Notes: a model not told the origin generated them from the sequence alone. A stretch of DNA of 38,445 nt from Candidatus Woesearchaeota archaeon (GCA_018221245.1 JAAOYH010000030.1:1-38445), one strand, 5' to 3'. Positions 22,464-29,541 are shown, counted from the stretch's first letter. A program made the numbers and translations.

Positions 22464-24179
22464 ATGGCATACAGCACAGAGTGGGACCTATCACCTCTAC
22501 TTGATGGGAAAACAGTTGATGATAACTTAACCGAGTTGAATTCTCTTGTGAAATCCTTTGGGACTCACAGGGAAAAACTCGAAGGTATCTCTCCAAAGAA
22601 TTTCAAGAATATCGTCGAAGAGTACACCTTAATTACCGACAAAATGGTTAAAGTATCTGCGTACGCAGAGCTCCTACTGACCACCAAGACGGATGATCCT
22701 GAACGAATGGCTCTTAGTGGCTGTTTGGACCAGTTCTGTTCTGAGGCAGGAAACAAAATGAGGTTCTTCTCACTATGGTGGAAGGGGCTTAATGATGTAG
22801 AGAAATATCTTGAGGTTCTTGGAAGTGACAGGTACAATTTCGAGCACAAGAGAGCTTTTGCAGAGTTTACCTTGCCGGAAAAAGAGGAGAACATAATCAG
22901 CATCAAGGACTCTACGGGAGTATCAGGACTCAAGAATGTTTATTCTATCCTTGGTTCCAATATGGAGTACGAACTGGATGGGGAGACTCTCACTTACGAC
23001 CAACTCTCAAAAAAATTCAAGCACGAAGATTCGGCTGTGAGGAAAAGAGCTTACCAAGTTCTCTTCAAGACAATCGCGCCTTTCAGGGCTGCTTATGGCG
23101 AAATCTATTCTAATCTTGTTAGGGATATGGCATCTGAGGCCAAGCTAAGAGGCTACAAATCAGTCTTGAGCATAAGAAACCTTCAGAATGATCTTCCCGA
23201 CAAAGCTGTCGAAGCACATCTGCAGGCCTGCAGGGAATCTGCCCCTTTGTGGCAGAGGTTCTTGAAGCTGAAAGGAAAGGCGCTTGGAATAGAGATGACT
23301 CGTTTTGACATTTACGCCTCTTTATCAGAAGGAAGTGAAGAGTATACTTATGATGCTGCAGTTGAATTGACTCTCTCAGCTCTTGGTGATTTTTCTCCAA
23401 ACCTCAGAAAGGCCGCCGAGGAGATATACGAAAAAAAACAAGTCCATGTCTATCCAAAAAAAGGGAAAAGAGGTGGTGCGTTCTGTTTCGGAGTGACTCC
23501 AGGCCTGCCGCCTTACCTGATGTATAATTATGCAAATACTCTGAATGATGTTGCTACTGTTGCGCACGAGACTGGGCACGGAGTTCATTCTCAATTGGGA
23601 AGGAAGCACTCATCGCTAAGCTGGGGGCATGCTATTCCTGTGGCTGAGACCGCGAGTACCTTTGCAGAAATGTTATTATCTGATCACTTGCAGAGGAAGA
23701 ATCCCTCCATGAGACGGGAGTTGCTTGTGCACCAGTTGAATGATTTCTATGCTACTGTTTCTAGACAGAGTTTCTTCACGCTCTGGGAGATTGAGGCTCA
23801 CAAGTTATTGGCTGAAGGGAAGTCAATTGATGATGTTTCTAATGCCTACAAAGAGTTGCTTGTTGAGCAGTTCGGAGATATTGCATTTGATGATATCTTT
23901 AAGGACGAATGGCTTGTGGTTCATCATTTCTTTAACTGGCCTTTCTATTGCTACGGGTACAGCTTTGGGAATTTGCTAACTTTGGCGATGTTCTCGATGT
24001 ACAAGGAAGAAGGAGAGTCTTTTGTTGCGAAGTATGAAGAGTTCTTGTCTGCTGCACAAACCATGTCTCCTGTTGATTTATGTGCTATTGTTGGCGCGGA
24101 CATTACTAAGAAAGAGTTCTGGCTGAAAGGCTTGAAGGTCATTGAAGGCATGATTGATGAACTCGAGAGTATTTTGTAG
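22464..24179 (+). CDS. pepF: oligoendopeptidase F-type M3 metallopeptidase
   Basis: The 571-aa cytoplasmic zinc peptidase degrades short peptides. The M3 signature is intact: HETGH at residues 368-372 and the downstream Glu ligand in AETASTFAEMLL, followed by the family's helical region (HQLNDFYATVSRQSFFTLWE) and HHFFNWPFYCYGYSFGNL near the end. The N-terminus (AYSTEWDLSPLL) matches the family's usual opening. ATG 22464 is chosen because the open frame upstream lies inside tRNA-Ser. The start is only 2 nt past the tRNA discriminator base, so tRNA 3' processing would leave an almost leaderless mRNA. The length fits the family (about 560-600 aa). In the cell it would clear proteasome-derived peptides. 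Confidence 0.94.
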   Translation: MAYSTEWDLSPLLDGKTVDDNLTELNSLVKSFGTHREKLEGISPKNFKNIVEEYTLITDKMVKVSAYAELLLTTKTDDPERMALSGCLDQFCSEAGNKMRFFSLWWKGLNDVEKYLEVLGSDRYNFEHKRAFAEFTLPEKEENIISIKDSTGVSGLKNVYSILGSNMEYELDGETLTYDQLSKKFKHEDSAVRKRAYQVLFKTIAPFRAAYGEIYSNLVRDMASEAKLRGYKSVLSIRNLQNDLPDKAVEAHLQACRESAPLWQRFLKLKGKALGIEMTRFDIYASLSEGSEEYTYDAAVELTLSALGDFSPNLRKAAEEIYEKKQVHVYPKKGKRGGAFCFGVTPGLPPYLMYNYANTLNDVATVAHETGHGVHSQLGRKHSSLSWGHAIPVAETASTFAEMLLSDHLQRKNPSMRRELLVHQLNDFYATVSRQSFFTLWEIEAHKLLAEGKSIDDVSNAYKELLVEQFGDIAFDDIFKDEWLVVHHFFNWPFYCYGYSFGNLLTLAMFSMYKEEGESFVAKYEEFLSAAQTMSPVDLCAIVGADITKKEFWLKGLKVIEGMIDELESIL

Positions 24180-24223
24180 TGTTGGGGTTATTTTTGACCA
24201 TTCTTTAATGGTATCATGAGATA

Positions 24224-24236
24224 TTATTATATAATT
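24224..24236 (+). promoter_or_regulatory. TATA box of the radical SAM/ThDP/transglutaminase/methyltransferase cluster
   Basis: TTATTATATAATT lies 19-31 nt before GTG 24255 and is the only clear promoter for the three overlapping genes that follow. Confidence 0.55.
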
Positions 24237-24254
24237 TGAAGTTATGAGTACATT

Positions 24255-25322
24255 GTGCGAGACCCAAGCCATTCATTGAACGGGCTTACGCTTTCTGGAG
24301 CTAAAGAGCTTTCTCTCGAATATAACGTGCCTGTTTTCGATGTATTGCATATGGCTATTAATCTAAGAGGGGTAAAATCAAAAGGGGTTTCAGGACGAGG
24401 AAGGTTTCTTTTTAAACAAGATAGAAGAGAGTATATTATGGCAGTCTCCTTGGGGGAAAACACCCCGTTCAAGCACGAAGAAGGAGTTTTAAGGATTCAA
24501 GACGATGTCATAGGCACAGTTACTGATATTGAGGAAGATACGTGCGATGAAACATACTATAGAAATAATGGCCGTGCCCTCACTCTGAACTCTAACATCA
24601 AGAGTGATTGCAGAGGATGTATGTTCTGTGGCGCTTATGATTCTGTCGAAACTGAAAAGAGCTTGACAACAGAGGAGGGATTGAACAATAAAATTGATGA
24701 ACTTCTAAAAGAAAGTGGTGATGAGGATATGTCTTTTCTTGATTCTATAGGTGTTGTAACGGGATGTTTTCCTTCAGAGGATGATGTCCTGGGTCATTTG
24801 TTGTTGGTGAATGATGTTTTCAAGAATAGGGGGTTTTCTGGGACTGTTTGTTATGTTGGTTCGCAGATCACGAGCGAAGACTGTCTTGTTGAAATGGGTA
24901 AGAATAATATGGCACTTTACTTGACTGTAGAATGCTTTGAGAGAAGATCAAATCTTCTTAGACTGGGGAAAGCAGAACTAAATCTTGATGATGGGAGAGA
25001 TGTACTGAAGAAAGCAAGAAATGCAGGTCTAGAAACCTCTTTTTTGTATATCCTTGGGTTGGATTCCCTGGTCTCTATATCTGAACAGTTTCCAGAATAC
25101 TTAGATGTTATTTCCAGACATCCTATTGTGAACCTGATGCAGAACTATCAACCTATACATGAGACATTAAGGCATCCCACAGCATATTCTATGCATTATT
25201 TCCTTGGGGCGAGGAACCTAATAGAGAATGTGATGGGAAAAACATCTATGAGACCAAGACTGTGGGAGAATTATCGGGCTCCTTGGGCAACAACATATGG
25301 GGGAGATATTCTTGAATCCTAG
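24255..25322 (+). CDS. radical SAM-like protein with atypical CX2CX2C cluster motif
   Basis: The 355-aa protein starts like BioB/HydE-type radical SAM enzymes, with a helix containing L-SGAKEL and a following MAINLRG. It has a three-Cys motif C119-x2-C122-x2-C125 (DCRGCMFCGAY) where a [4Fe-4S] cluster would bind. Downstream strands alternate as in a TIM barrel (VVTGCFPSEDD, GTVCYVGSQIT, MALYLTVECFERR, NAGLETSFLYILGLD). The usual radical SAM motif is CX3CX2C, so either this is a variant or the cluster is used differently. The start is GTG 24255; the nearby ATG 24245 is out of frame. Its end overlaps the ThDP enzyme gene, and it is the first of four genes that look like one biosynthetic unit. 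The substrate is unknown. Confidence 0.65.
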   Translation: MRDPSHSLNGLTLSGAKELSLEYNVPVFDVLHMAINLRGVKSKGVSGRGRFLFKQDRREYIMAVSLGENTPFKHEEGVLRIQDDVIGTVTDIEEDTCDETYYRNNGRALTLNSNIKSDCRGCMFCGAYDSVETEKSLTTEEGLNNKIDELLKESGDEDMSFLDSIGVVTGCFPSEDDVLGHLLLVNDVFKNRGFSGTVCYVGSQITSEDCLVEMGKNNMALYLTVECFERRSNLLRLGKAELNLDDGRDVLKKARNAGLETSFLYILGLDSLVSISEQFPEYLDVISRHPIVNLMQNYQPIHETLRHPTAYSMHYFLGARNLIENVMGKTSMRPRLWENYRAPWATTYGGDILES

Positions 25323-26427
25323 GAATGTCCTAGACTTACTAAAGAATAGAGGCCACGACTTTGTCACAGGAATACCTTGTGGGGTATTGAGTCCGCTTAT
25401 AGCAGAATTCAAGAGGGATTCGTTGTACGAACACTTAATTGTCCAGAATGAGCCTGAGGCCATAGGGGTTGCAGCTGGAGCTTATCTGGGTGGAAAGCGC
25501 CCTGTATTGTATATGCAAAATTCAGGCTTTCTAAAATCAATAAATGAATATGGTTCCCTGTTGATACCTAATGAGATTCCCATCTTGAACATTGTCAGTT
25601 ATAGGGGATGTCCAGGAGAGAACGCTCCTCAGCATTTTACTACTGGCAGAATCACTAAGAGCGTGTTGGACATCCTAAATATTCCTTGGGCACAGATGGA
25701 AGATGATGTCTGCGTAATTGATTCGGTATTCGCAGAAATGGAAGAAAAGTCAGTCCCTGGTGTAATTCTTATCAAAAGATCTACGTTTGGAGAGTCTCAT
25801 AATCCACAGAACTGTCGTCAACATGTCCCTGAGATACTTGTGAATGAAAGGTTGAACGTTTTGGATATTTTGAGGCGGGAAGAGGCGTTGGATGCAATTC
25901 TTTCCGCAACAACAGAGATGGACGCAATATTGTCTGGCACCGGGTTGATGAGCAGATCTATCTATGAACGAAATGATGGCCCAAACAAATTCTATACTGC
26001 TGGTGCATTCGGCCTGGTATCTTCAATAGGTCTTGGGTTTTCGTTGGCAAAGCCAGATACTGGAACTGTTGTTATAGATGGGGATGCGAGCCTTCTTTCA
26101 AATTTAGGTTCTTTGATAAGTACAGGCAGGGCACAACCGAGGAATCTCGTACATGTTGTTGTTGATAATCATGCGTACGGTTCATGCCAGGAGGAACCTA
26201 GCTGTTCAGATATCGTAAAATTTCCTCAAATTGCCGCACATCACGGGTTTAGAAGAGTATTTTCAGTGAATAACCCAAGAGACATCTCCGAGGCGGTACG
26301 AGAATCCCTTGCAGGGGGAGGTCCTGCGTTAATTCATATCCCTATTCAGTTAGGAGGACGAAGAGATTTCAAACGTCCGATGAACTTACCTTATATCTCC
26401 AGGAGGTTCAAAAAAACATTTTCATGA
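25312..26427 (+). CDS. phosphonopyruvate/sulfopyruvate decarboxylase-like ThDP enzyme
   Basis: The 371-aa protein has both halves of a ThDP decarboxylase in one chain, as in phosphonopyruvate decarboxylase (Ppd). The PYR half has FVTGIPCGVL, the activating Glu (E47, QNEPEAIGVAAGAYLGG), YMQNSGFLKSINEYGSL, and RGCPGENAPQH followed by TTGRIT, all family landmarks. The PP half has the ThDP/Mg2+ motif GDASLLSN near 257-264, closed by VVVDNHAYGS. Ppd converts phosphonopyruvate to phosphonoacetaldehyde, and relatives act on sulfopyruvate; no PEP mutase is in the window, so the substrate is open. TTG 25312 has a GGAG site 6 nt upstream; an in-frame ATG at 25297 is the alternative. The stop overlaps the next gene by 4 nt. 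Confidence 0.85.
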   Translation: MNPRNVLDLLKNRGHDFVTGIPCGVLSPLIAEFKRDSLYEHLIVQNEPEAIGVAAGAYLGGKRPVLYMQNSGFLKSINEYGSLLIPNEIPILNIVSYRGCPGENAPQHFTTGRITKSVLDILNIPWAQMEDDVCVIDSVFAEMEEKSVPGVILIKRSTFGESHNPQNCRQHVPEILVNERLNVLDILRREEALDAILSATTEMDAILSGTGLMSRSIYERNDGPNKFYTAGAFGLVSSIGLGFSLAKPDTGTVVIDGDASLLSNLGSLISTGRAQPRNLVHVVVDNHAYGSCQEEPSCSDIVKFPQIAAHHGFRRVFSVNNPRDISEAVRESLAGGGPALIHIPIQLGGRRDFKRPMNLPYISRRFKKTFS

Positions 26428-26945
26428 GACTTGAAGAACTGTTCCGTAGTATAAGAGATGTACCGTACTCTCAAAATTTTATTGAGGGAACAGAGGGGTT
26501 ATCATGCAAGGATAAACATACAAATATGGTTGATGGTCTATATAAGTTAGGAATATCTTCAAGATTTGTGACTACCCGTTTTGCGTGGCACGAGCTGTCC
26601 AAGAGAGGGGTGCAATATCCGCCTCTCATGAGTGAACTTGCTTATGGGGCGGGAGAATCGTTCCATATGGCGTGCGAGGCTTATTTGGACGATGGGTGGA
26701 CTCTTTTAGATGCTACATGGGATAAACATCTAGCGGATGTTGGGTTTCCAGTAAATGAAGATCCTCGTAATTGCGTACATGCAGTTTTCCCCAGAGATAT
26801 TATTATTCACAAAGATTTGGATATTAGAGATAATTTGCTGGATAAATTCAGAGCGAACTATTCGAATCTTCAATGGGAGCGCAAACGCATCTTCTACAAA
26901 GAGTTAGATTCTTGGATGAATAAAATTAGAAATCGACATCAATAA
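26424..26945 (+). CDS. transglutaminase-like cysteine hydrolase/transferase domain protein
   Basis: The 173-aa protein has the transglutaminase/papain-like pattern: Cys28 opening a helix (LSCKDKHTNMVDGLYKLGI), a strand SSRFVTTRF, His81 (ESFHMACEAYLDDGW) and Asp96 (TLLDATWD), the expected Cys-His-Asp triad. Such domains act as amide hydrolases or transferases, or make amide bonds. No signal peptide is present, so it is cytoplasmic, unlike many secreted relatives. Its ATG overlaps the ThDP enzyme stop by 4 nt (ATGA). It is shorter than typical multidomain transglutaminases and seems to be a minimal single-domain form. Substrate unknown; its coupling to the ThDP enzyme implies the same pathway. 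Confidence 0.7.
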   Translation: MRLEELFRSIRDVPYSQNFIEGTEGLSCKDKHTNMVDGLYKLGISSRFVTTRFAWHELSKRGVQYPPLMSELAYGAGESFHMACEAYLDDGWTLLDATWDKHLADVGFPVNEDPRNCVHAVFPRDIIIHKDLDIRDNLLDKFRANYSNLQWERKRIFYKELDSWMNKIRNRHQ

Positions 26946-26969
26946 ATATGTATCTATGCCTGCAACATC

Positions 26970-27599
26970 ATGGGCGGGTGGGATGATATTTACAAAAAGG
27001 ATCCTAAAGACTATTCTTATTATGATTTGGGCAAACCACACAAAGACTTGCCAAAGATAGTGCGTCGTTTCAAAGGCGTGAAAAATGTTCTGGATATTGG
27101 TTGTGGATCTGGTAGGAACTTTTTCTACCTCACCAAACATTTTCAAGTTGAAGGTATAGATATTGCTAAAGAGGGGGTTCGACAGATAAAGAAGATTCTG
27201 CCTGAATCAAGAGTTAAGGTGGGAGATATATACAACAAATTACCTTACAAAACTGGTGTGTTCGATGCTATTGTGGGCATCCAAGTTCTACAGCATTCCA
27301 CGGAACCGAAGATTAAGAAAGCAATTTCCGAAATTTTCAGAATTCTGAAGCCAGGAGGGTGGTTGTTCATTACAGTTGGTGGAAGAATCTCTAAAGGAGA
27401 GGTGAGATACTGCCTTGTTAAAACTGCTAAAAAGATGGCGCCGAACACGTATGTCCCTACAAAAGGAAGCGAGAAAGGCCTTACTCATTTTATCTACAGC
27501 AAGAAGCGCCTTCTTGATCACTTCGAGTTGTTCGATATTATCGAAACGTGGAAGGACGACAAGGACTATTATTGCCTTCTAGCAAGAAAGCCAACATAA
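26970..27599 (+). CDS. class I SAM-dependent methyltransferase, fourth gene of the cluster
   Basis: The 209-aa enzyme carries motif I LDIGCGSG (41-48), an acidic post-I end (VEGIDIAKEG), motif IV FDAIVGIQVLQHS and the RILKPGGWLFI motif of the Methyltransf_11 group. The N-terminus (GGWDDIYKKDPKDYSYYDL) is the usual cap of small-molecule methyltransferases. It starts 24 nt after the transglutaminase-like gene, same strand, with no terminator between, so it likely belongs to the same transcript. It probably methylates the product of the preceding three enzymes. Directly after its stop is a GGAATTTTCTCTT element that recurs twice at tRNA-Glu-derived repeats downstream. Confidence 0.87.
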   Translation: MGGWDDIYKKDPKDYSYYDLGKPHKDLPKIVRRFKGVKNVLDIGCGSGRNFFYLTKHFQVEGIDIAKEGVRQIKKILPESRVKVGDIYNKLPYKTGVFDAIVGIQVLQHSTEPKIKKAISEIFRILKPGGWLFITVGGRISKGEVRYCLVKTAKKMAPNTYVPTKGSEKGLTHFIYSKKRLLDHFELFDIIETWKDDKDYYCLLARKPT

Positions 27600-27600
27600 T

Positions 27601-27613
27601 GGAATTTTCTCTT
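27601..27613 (+). repeat. GGAATTTTCTCTT element, copy 1
   Basis: This 13-mer follows the methyltransferase stop codon. The same 13 bases begin the 30-bp repeat at 28353, and a one-base variant begins the one at 29205. Here it is not followed by the tRNA-Glu end. Confidence 0.5.
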
Positions 27614-27650
27614 TATTATGGAGAGTTTCCAGTATTGTAATATCTACATA

Positions 27651-27661
27651 ATATTTTTAAA
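27651..27661 (+). promoter_or_regulatory. TATA box for tRNA-Lys and tRNA-Glu
   Basis: ATATTTTTAAA ends 22 nt before the tRNA-Lys 5' end. No TATA box is seen between the two tRNAs, so they are probably co-transcribed. Confidence 0.5.
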
Positions 27662-27682
27662 GGAATTACTCTCCCGGAAGCC

Positions 27683-27757
27683 GGGTCCGTAGCTCAGCCT
27701 GGTCAGAGCAATCGGCTCTTAACCGATCGGCCGCGGGTTCGAATCCCGTCGGACCCA
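27683..27757 (+). tRNA. tRNA-Lys (CTT)
   Basis: Acceptor stem GGGTCCG/CGGACCC, D arm GCTC...GAGC, anticodon stem ATCGG/CCGAT with loop CTCTTAA giving CTT, T arm GCGGG/CCCGT with TTCGAAT loop, and discriminator A. No CCA is encoded. All invariant positions (T8, A21, T33, the GGTTC of the T loop) are in place. Confidence 0.95.
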
Positions 27758-27784
27758 TAGTGCTCAGAAATGTAATTTCTGGCA

Positions 27785-27796
27785 CGTGAGCTCACG
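27785..27796 (+). repeat. perfect 12-bp palindrome between the two tRNA genes
   Basis: CGTGAGCTCACG is a perfect palindrome in the 45-base spacer. Just upstream, CAGAAAT-GTA-ATTTCTG (27765-27781) is a perfect 7-bp hairpin. Both could be processing or pausing structures in the tRNA transcript. Confidence 0.5.
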
Positions 27797-27802
27797 CTCA
27801 AC

Positions 27803-27877
27803 GCTCCTGTAGTGTAGTCCGGTCAATCATTTCGCCCTCTCGAGGCGAAGACCCGGGTTCGAATCCCGGCGGGAGCA
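27803..27877 (+). tRNA. tRNA-Glu (CTC)
   Basis: Acceptor stem GCTCCTG/CGGGAGC (one T-G pair), an archaeal Glu D arm (GTGTAGTCCGGTCAATCAT), anticodon stem TCGCC/GGCGA with loop CTCTCGA giving CTC, T arm CCGGG/CCCGG and discriminator A at 27877. No CCA. Its last 13 bases recur exactly at 28370-28382 and 29222-29234, so it appears to be a used integration site. Confidence 0.95.
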
Positions 27878-27887
27878 GTTCTCGACG
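27865..27887 (+). repeat. tRNA-Glu 3' end, parental copy of the att-like repeat
   Basis: The segment CCCGGCGGGAGCA plus the ten bases after it (GTTCTCGACG) matches 28370-28392 with one mismatch. The first 13 bases also match 29222-29234 exactly. Confidence 0.65.
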
Positions 27888-27933
27888 GTAAAATAGAGGT
27901 TGTTGGAGGGCATCGAACCTTTTCGGCACAAGT

Positions 27934-27944
27934 CTTTATATATC
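27934..27944 (+). promoter_or_regulatory. TATA box for the HAD-like gene
   Basis: CTTTATATATC lies 20-30 nt before ATG 27964. A GGGGTG at 27951-27956 may act as ribosome-binding site if the transcript starts early enough. Confidence 0.5.
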
Positions 27945-27963
27945 AAATAAGGGGTGTTTGATT

Positions 27964-28350
27964 ATGAAAACCATACTTGTTGATGCAATAAACACTTTTG
28001 TAATCAAAGAAGAGGGGGTATTTGAAGAAATGTATGGGCTCTTGGAATCTTATCCAAACCCTAAGATTATCTTGACTGGCGCAAATGATGAGCAGATGAA
28101 GAAATTCGGTCTGGATAAGATGCCTTATACTGTATTCACTCTGAAGCACAATCCAGAGAAGACGGAAACTGAATATTTCACTAGAATGCTTCAACACTTC
28201 AATCTTGAAGCGGGAGACGTGATATATTTCGAGCATAACCCTGCTGCTGCTGAGGTTGCTAGATCTCTAGGAATAGAAACATTAGATTATGACAAAGATA
28301 AGAAGGATTTGATCTCTTTGAAGTCGTTCATTGATTCATTTGCCCTGTAA
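27964..28350 (+). CDS. HAD-like protein with degenerate catalytic motifs
   Basis: The 128-aa protein follows the HAD-superfamily plan: motif I at the N-terminus (TILVDAINTF), motif II (KIILTGAND), a cap-less helical middle and a motif IV-like VIYFEHNPAAAEVARSLG. However, the nucleophile loop reads D7-A-I-N, so the general acid Asp at position 9 is missing, and motif IV has E-H-N in place of the acidic pair. It is therefore probably a non-catalytic or altered HAD fold, perhaps binding a ligand or protein. ATG 27964 is chosen over TTG 27958. The gene sits alone between tRNA-Glu and a duplicate of its 3' end, as cargo of an integration event. Confidence 0.65.
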   Translation: MKTILVDAINTFVIKEEGVFEEMYGLLESYPNPKIILTGANDEQMKKFGLDKMPYTVFTLKHNPEKTETEYFTRMLQHFNLEAGDVIYFEHNPAAAEVARSLGIETLDYDKDKKDLISLKSFIDSFAL

Positions 28351-28352
28351 TC

Positions 28353-28382
28353 GGAATTTTCTCTTCACGCCCGGCGGGAGCA
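28353..28382 (+). repeat. 30-bp att-like repeat, copy A
   Basis: It starts with GGAATTTTCTCTTCACG and ends with the 13-base tRNA-Glu 3' end CCCGGCGGGAGCA. It matches copy B (29205-29234) in 29 of 30 positions. The ten bases after it also match the flank of the true tRNA gene except for one base. Confidence 0.75.
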
Positions 28383-28444
28383 GTTCTGGACGCTGTTGCC
28401 ATAAATAACCAAACATATATGAACCTGTGTTGGAGGCAAATGGT

Positions 28445-29155
28445 GTGGATATCGAGGCAGTAAAAAGGGATGTGGAGTACACCAAGACAAGATTCGAGAG
28501 AATGCTCCACAATCTCACTCTTCTTCATCAGCAGAAAATTATCATAGTGCAAGATATCAATAAATCCAATAATATACAAGAAAAGACCAATCTCATTAAA
28601 CGTCTTCATGATAGAATCGCAAGGGAGGAAAAATATGTCCGTCTACTGGGTAAAGGGCTAGCAAACCTTCTTAGTGATATAAAAAGTGCTTTCGACGAAT
28701 GCAGAAATATCCATAGGGCCTCTGATAAAGAAAGCCTTCTCCTTATAGTTAGTTTAGAGGGTCTATTGAAAAAGGAAGAAAAGGTGATTCTTTTCCTCCA
28801 AAATACGTTTGGTCAGATGGAAAAAAGGATTCAACGGGAAAAGAAATATGTCCATAGAGGGATCGGAGAATTTAACTCTGGTGATTATCAAAAGTTCTTT
28901 GAAGAGTTCGAGAAAGAGATCAAACTGGAAGCAGGGACATTCAAGATAAAAGATGAAATAACAAGAATTGTAGACAAAGGAGAGGAGGTCATACTGATTA
29001 GCAAGGTTGTGTCTAAGAAAGTAGATCGTGTGGTGGGCTTCGCGATAGCAGGAACAACAATCATCCTTGCCGGGTTAGCCCCTGAGCTACTTGGGTTCTT
29101 CGGGTCATTTCTTTTTACTATTGGTGGAATAACTATAGGGACCCGCGGCATTTGA
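28445..29155 (+). CDS. coiled-coil protein with C-terminal membrane hairpin
   Basis: The 236-aa protein is almost entirely charged helix (about residues 1-190), in heptad-like stretches such as KRDVEYTKTRFERMLHNLTL and EEKVILFLQNTFGQMEKR. It ends in a hydrophobic hairpin (AIAGTTIILAGLAPELLGFF, then a second span) and a short GTRGI tail. It looks like a tail-anchored membrane protein with a cytoplasmic coiled coil. GTG 28445 is chosen because GGAGG lies 8 nt upstream; GTG 28427 and TTG 28430 are in-frame alternatives. It is enclosed by two copies of a 30-bp repeat carrying the tRNA-Glu 3' end, so it is probably horizontally acquired. I recognise no family. Confidence 0.65.
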   Translation: MDIEAVKRDVEYTKTRFERMLHNLTLLHQQKIIIVQDINKSNNIQEKTNLIKRLHDRIAREEKYVRLLGKGLANLLSDIKSAFDECRNIHRASDKESLLLIVSLEGLLKKEEKVILFLQNTFGQMEKRIQREKKYVHRGIGEFNSGDYQKFFEEFEKEIKLEAGTFKIKDEITRIVDKGEEVILISKVVSKKVDRVVGFAIAGTTIILAGLAPELLGFFGSFLFTIGGITIGTRGI

Positions 29156-29204
29156 ATTTTATTTCCAAGGCCCGGATAAATAATGTGGGGATTGCCCCTT
29201 TCCT

Positions 29205-29234
29205 GGAATTTTCTCCTCACGCCCGGCGGGAGCA
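29205..29234 (+). repeat. 30-bp att-like repeat, copy B
   Basis: GGAATTTTCTCCTCACG followed by the 13-base tRNA-Glu 3' end, one mismatch to copy A. The next ten-base stretch GGGAGCATCT (29228-29237) recurs at 29591-29600, on the far side of the next gene. Confidence 0.75.
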
Positions 29235-29235
29235 T

Positions 29236-29541
29236 CTACTCAGCGATAATGTTGTAGATATTCTCTTCCTTTTCTTCATCGCCGAGCTGCAGGATATAGG
29301 CGACCTCGTACTGTCCTGGCTCTAGAGCTTTCAGCGTGAAGATCTCTGGCCTCCTTCCACCTATGAGTGGGGTCCCGTCTTCTCCTGTAGGTAGTTCGCC
29401 CTTGACGCCGTCAAGAACATCAATTCCTTTGGGTGTGTGGAGATATCCGTGCAGGTGTGCAGCGCCCTTCTCAGTGATTTCAAATACCTCGCCGACCTTG
29501 ACTTCCAGTGTCTTTTCCGATAGTATTTCTCTTTCCATCAT
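29236..29541 (-). CDS. small protein, possibly chagasin-like
   Basis: The 101-aa protein is a beta-rich single domain: LEVKVGEVFEI, a loop AAHLHGYLHTPKG, then GGRRPEIFTLKALEPGQYEV and a strand AYILQLGDEEKE. The order 'L-V-x-G-x-x-F-x-I ... F-x-x-x-A-x-x-x-G-x-x-x-V' recalls chagasin-type cysteine protease inhibitors (I42), but the NPTTGY loop is missing and there is no signal peptide, so this is a weak suggestion. ATG 29541 lies about 25 nt from a minus-strand TATA box (29566-29572), so the message is leaderless; an in-frame GTG at 29556 is the alternative. Its stop abuts repeat copy B. Confidence 0.6.
   Translation of the reverse strand: MMEREILSEKTLEVKVGEVFEITEKGAAHLHGYLHTPKGIDVLDGVKGELPTGEDGTPLIGGRRPEIFTLKALEPGQYEVAYILQLGDEEKEENIYNIIAE

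Noticed and set aside
24245..24280. 11-codon ORF before the radical SAM-like gene, a possible regulatory leader peptide
   Set aside because: The predicted transcription start is near 24250-24255, so the ORF is probably not in the mRNA.
27803..29234. tRNA-Glu repeats as degraded full tRNA copies
   Set aside because: Only the last 13 bases match; no D arm or anticodon arm remnants precede the copies.
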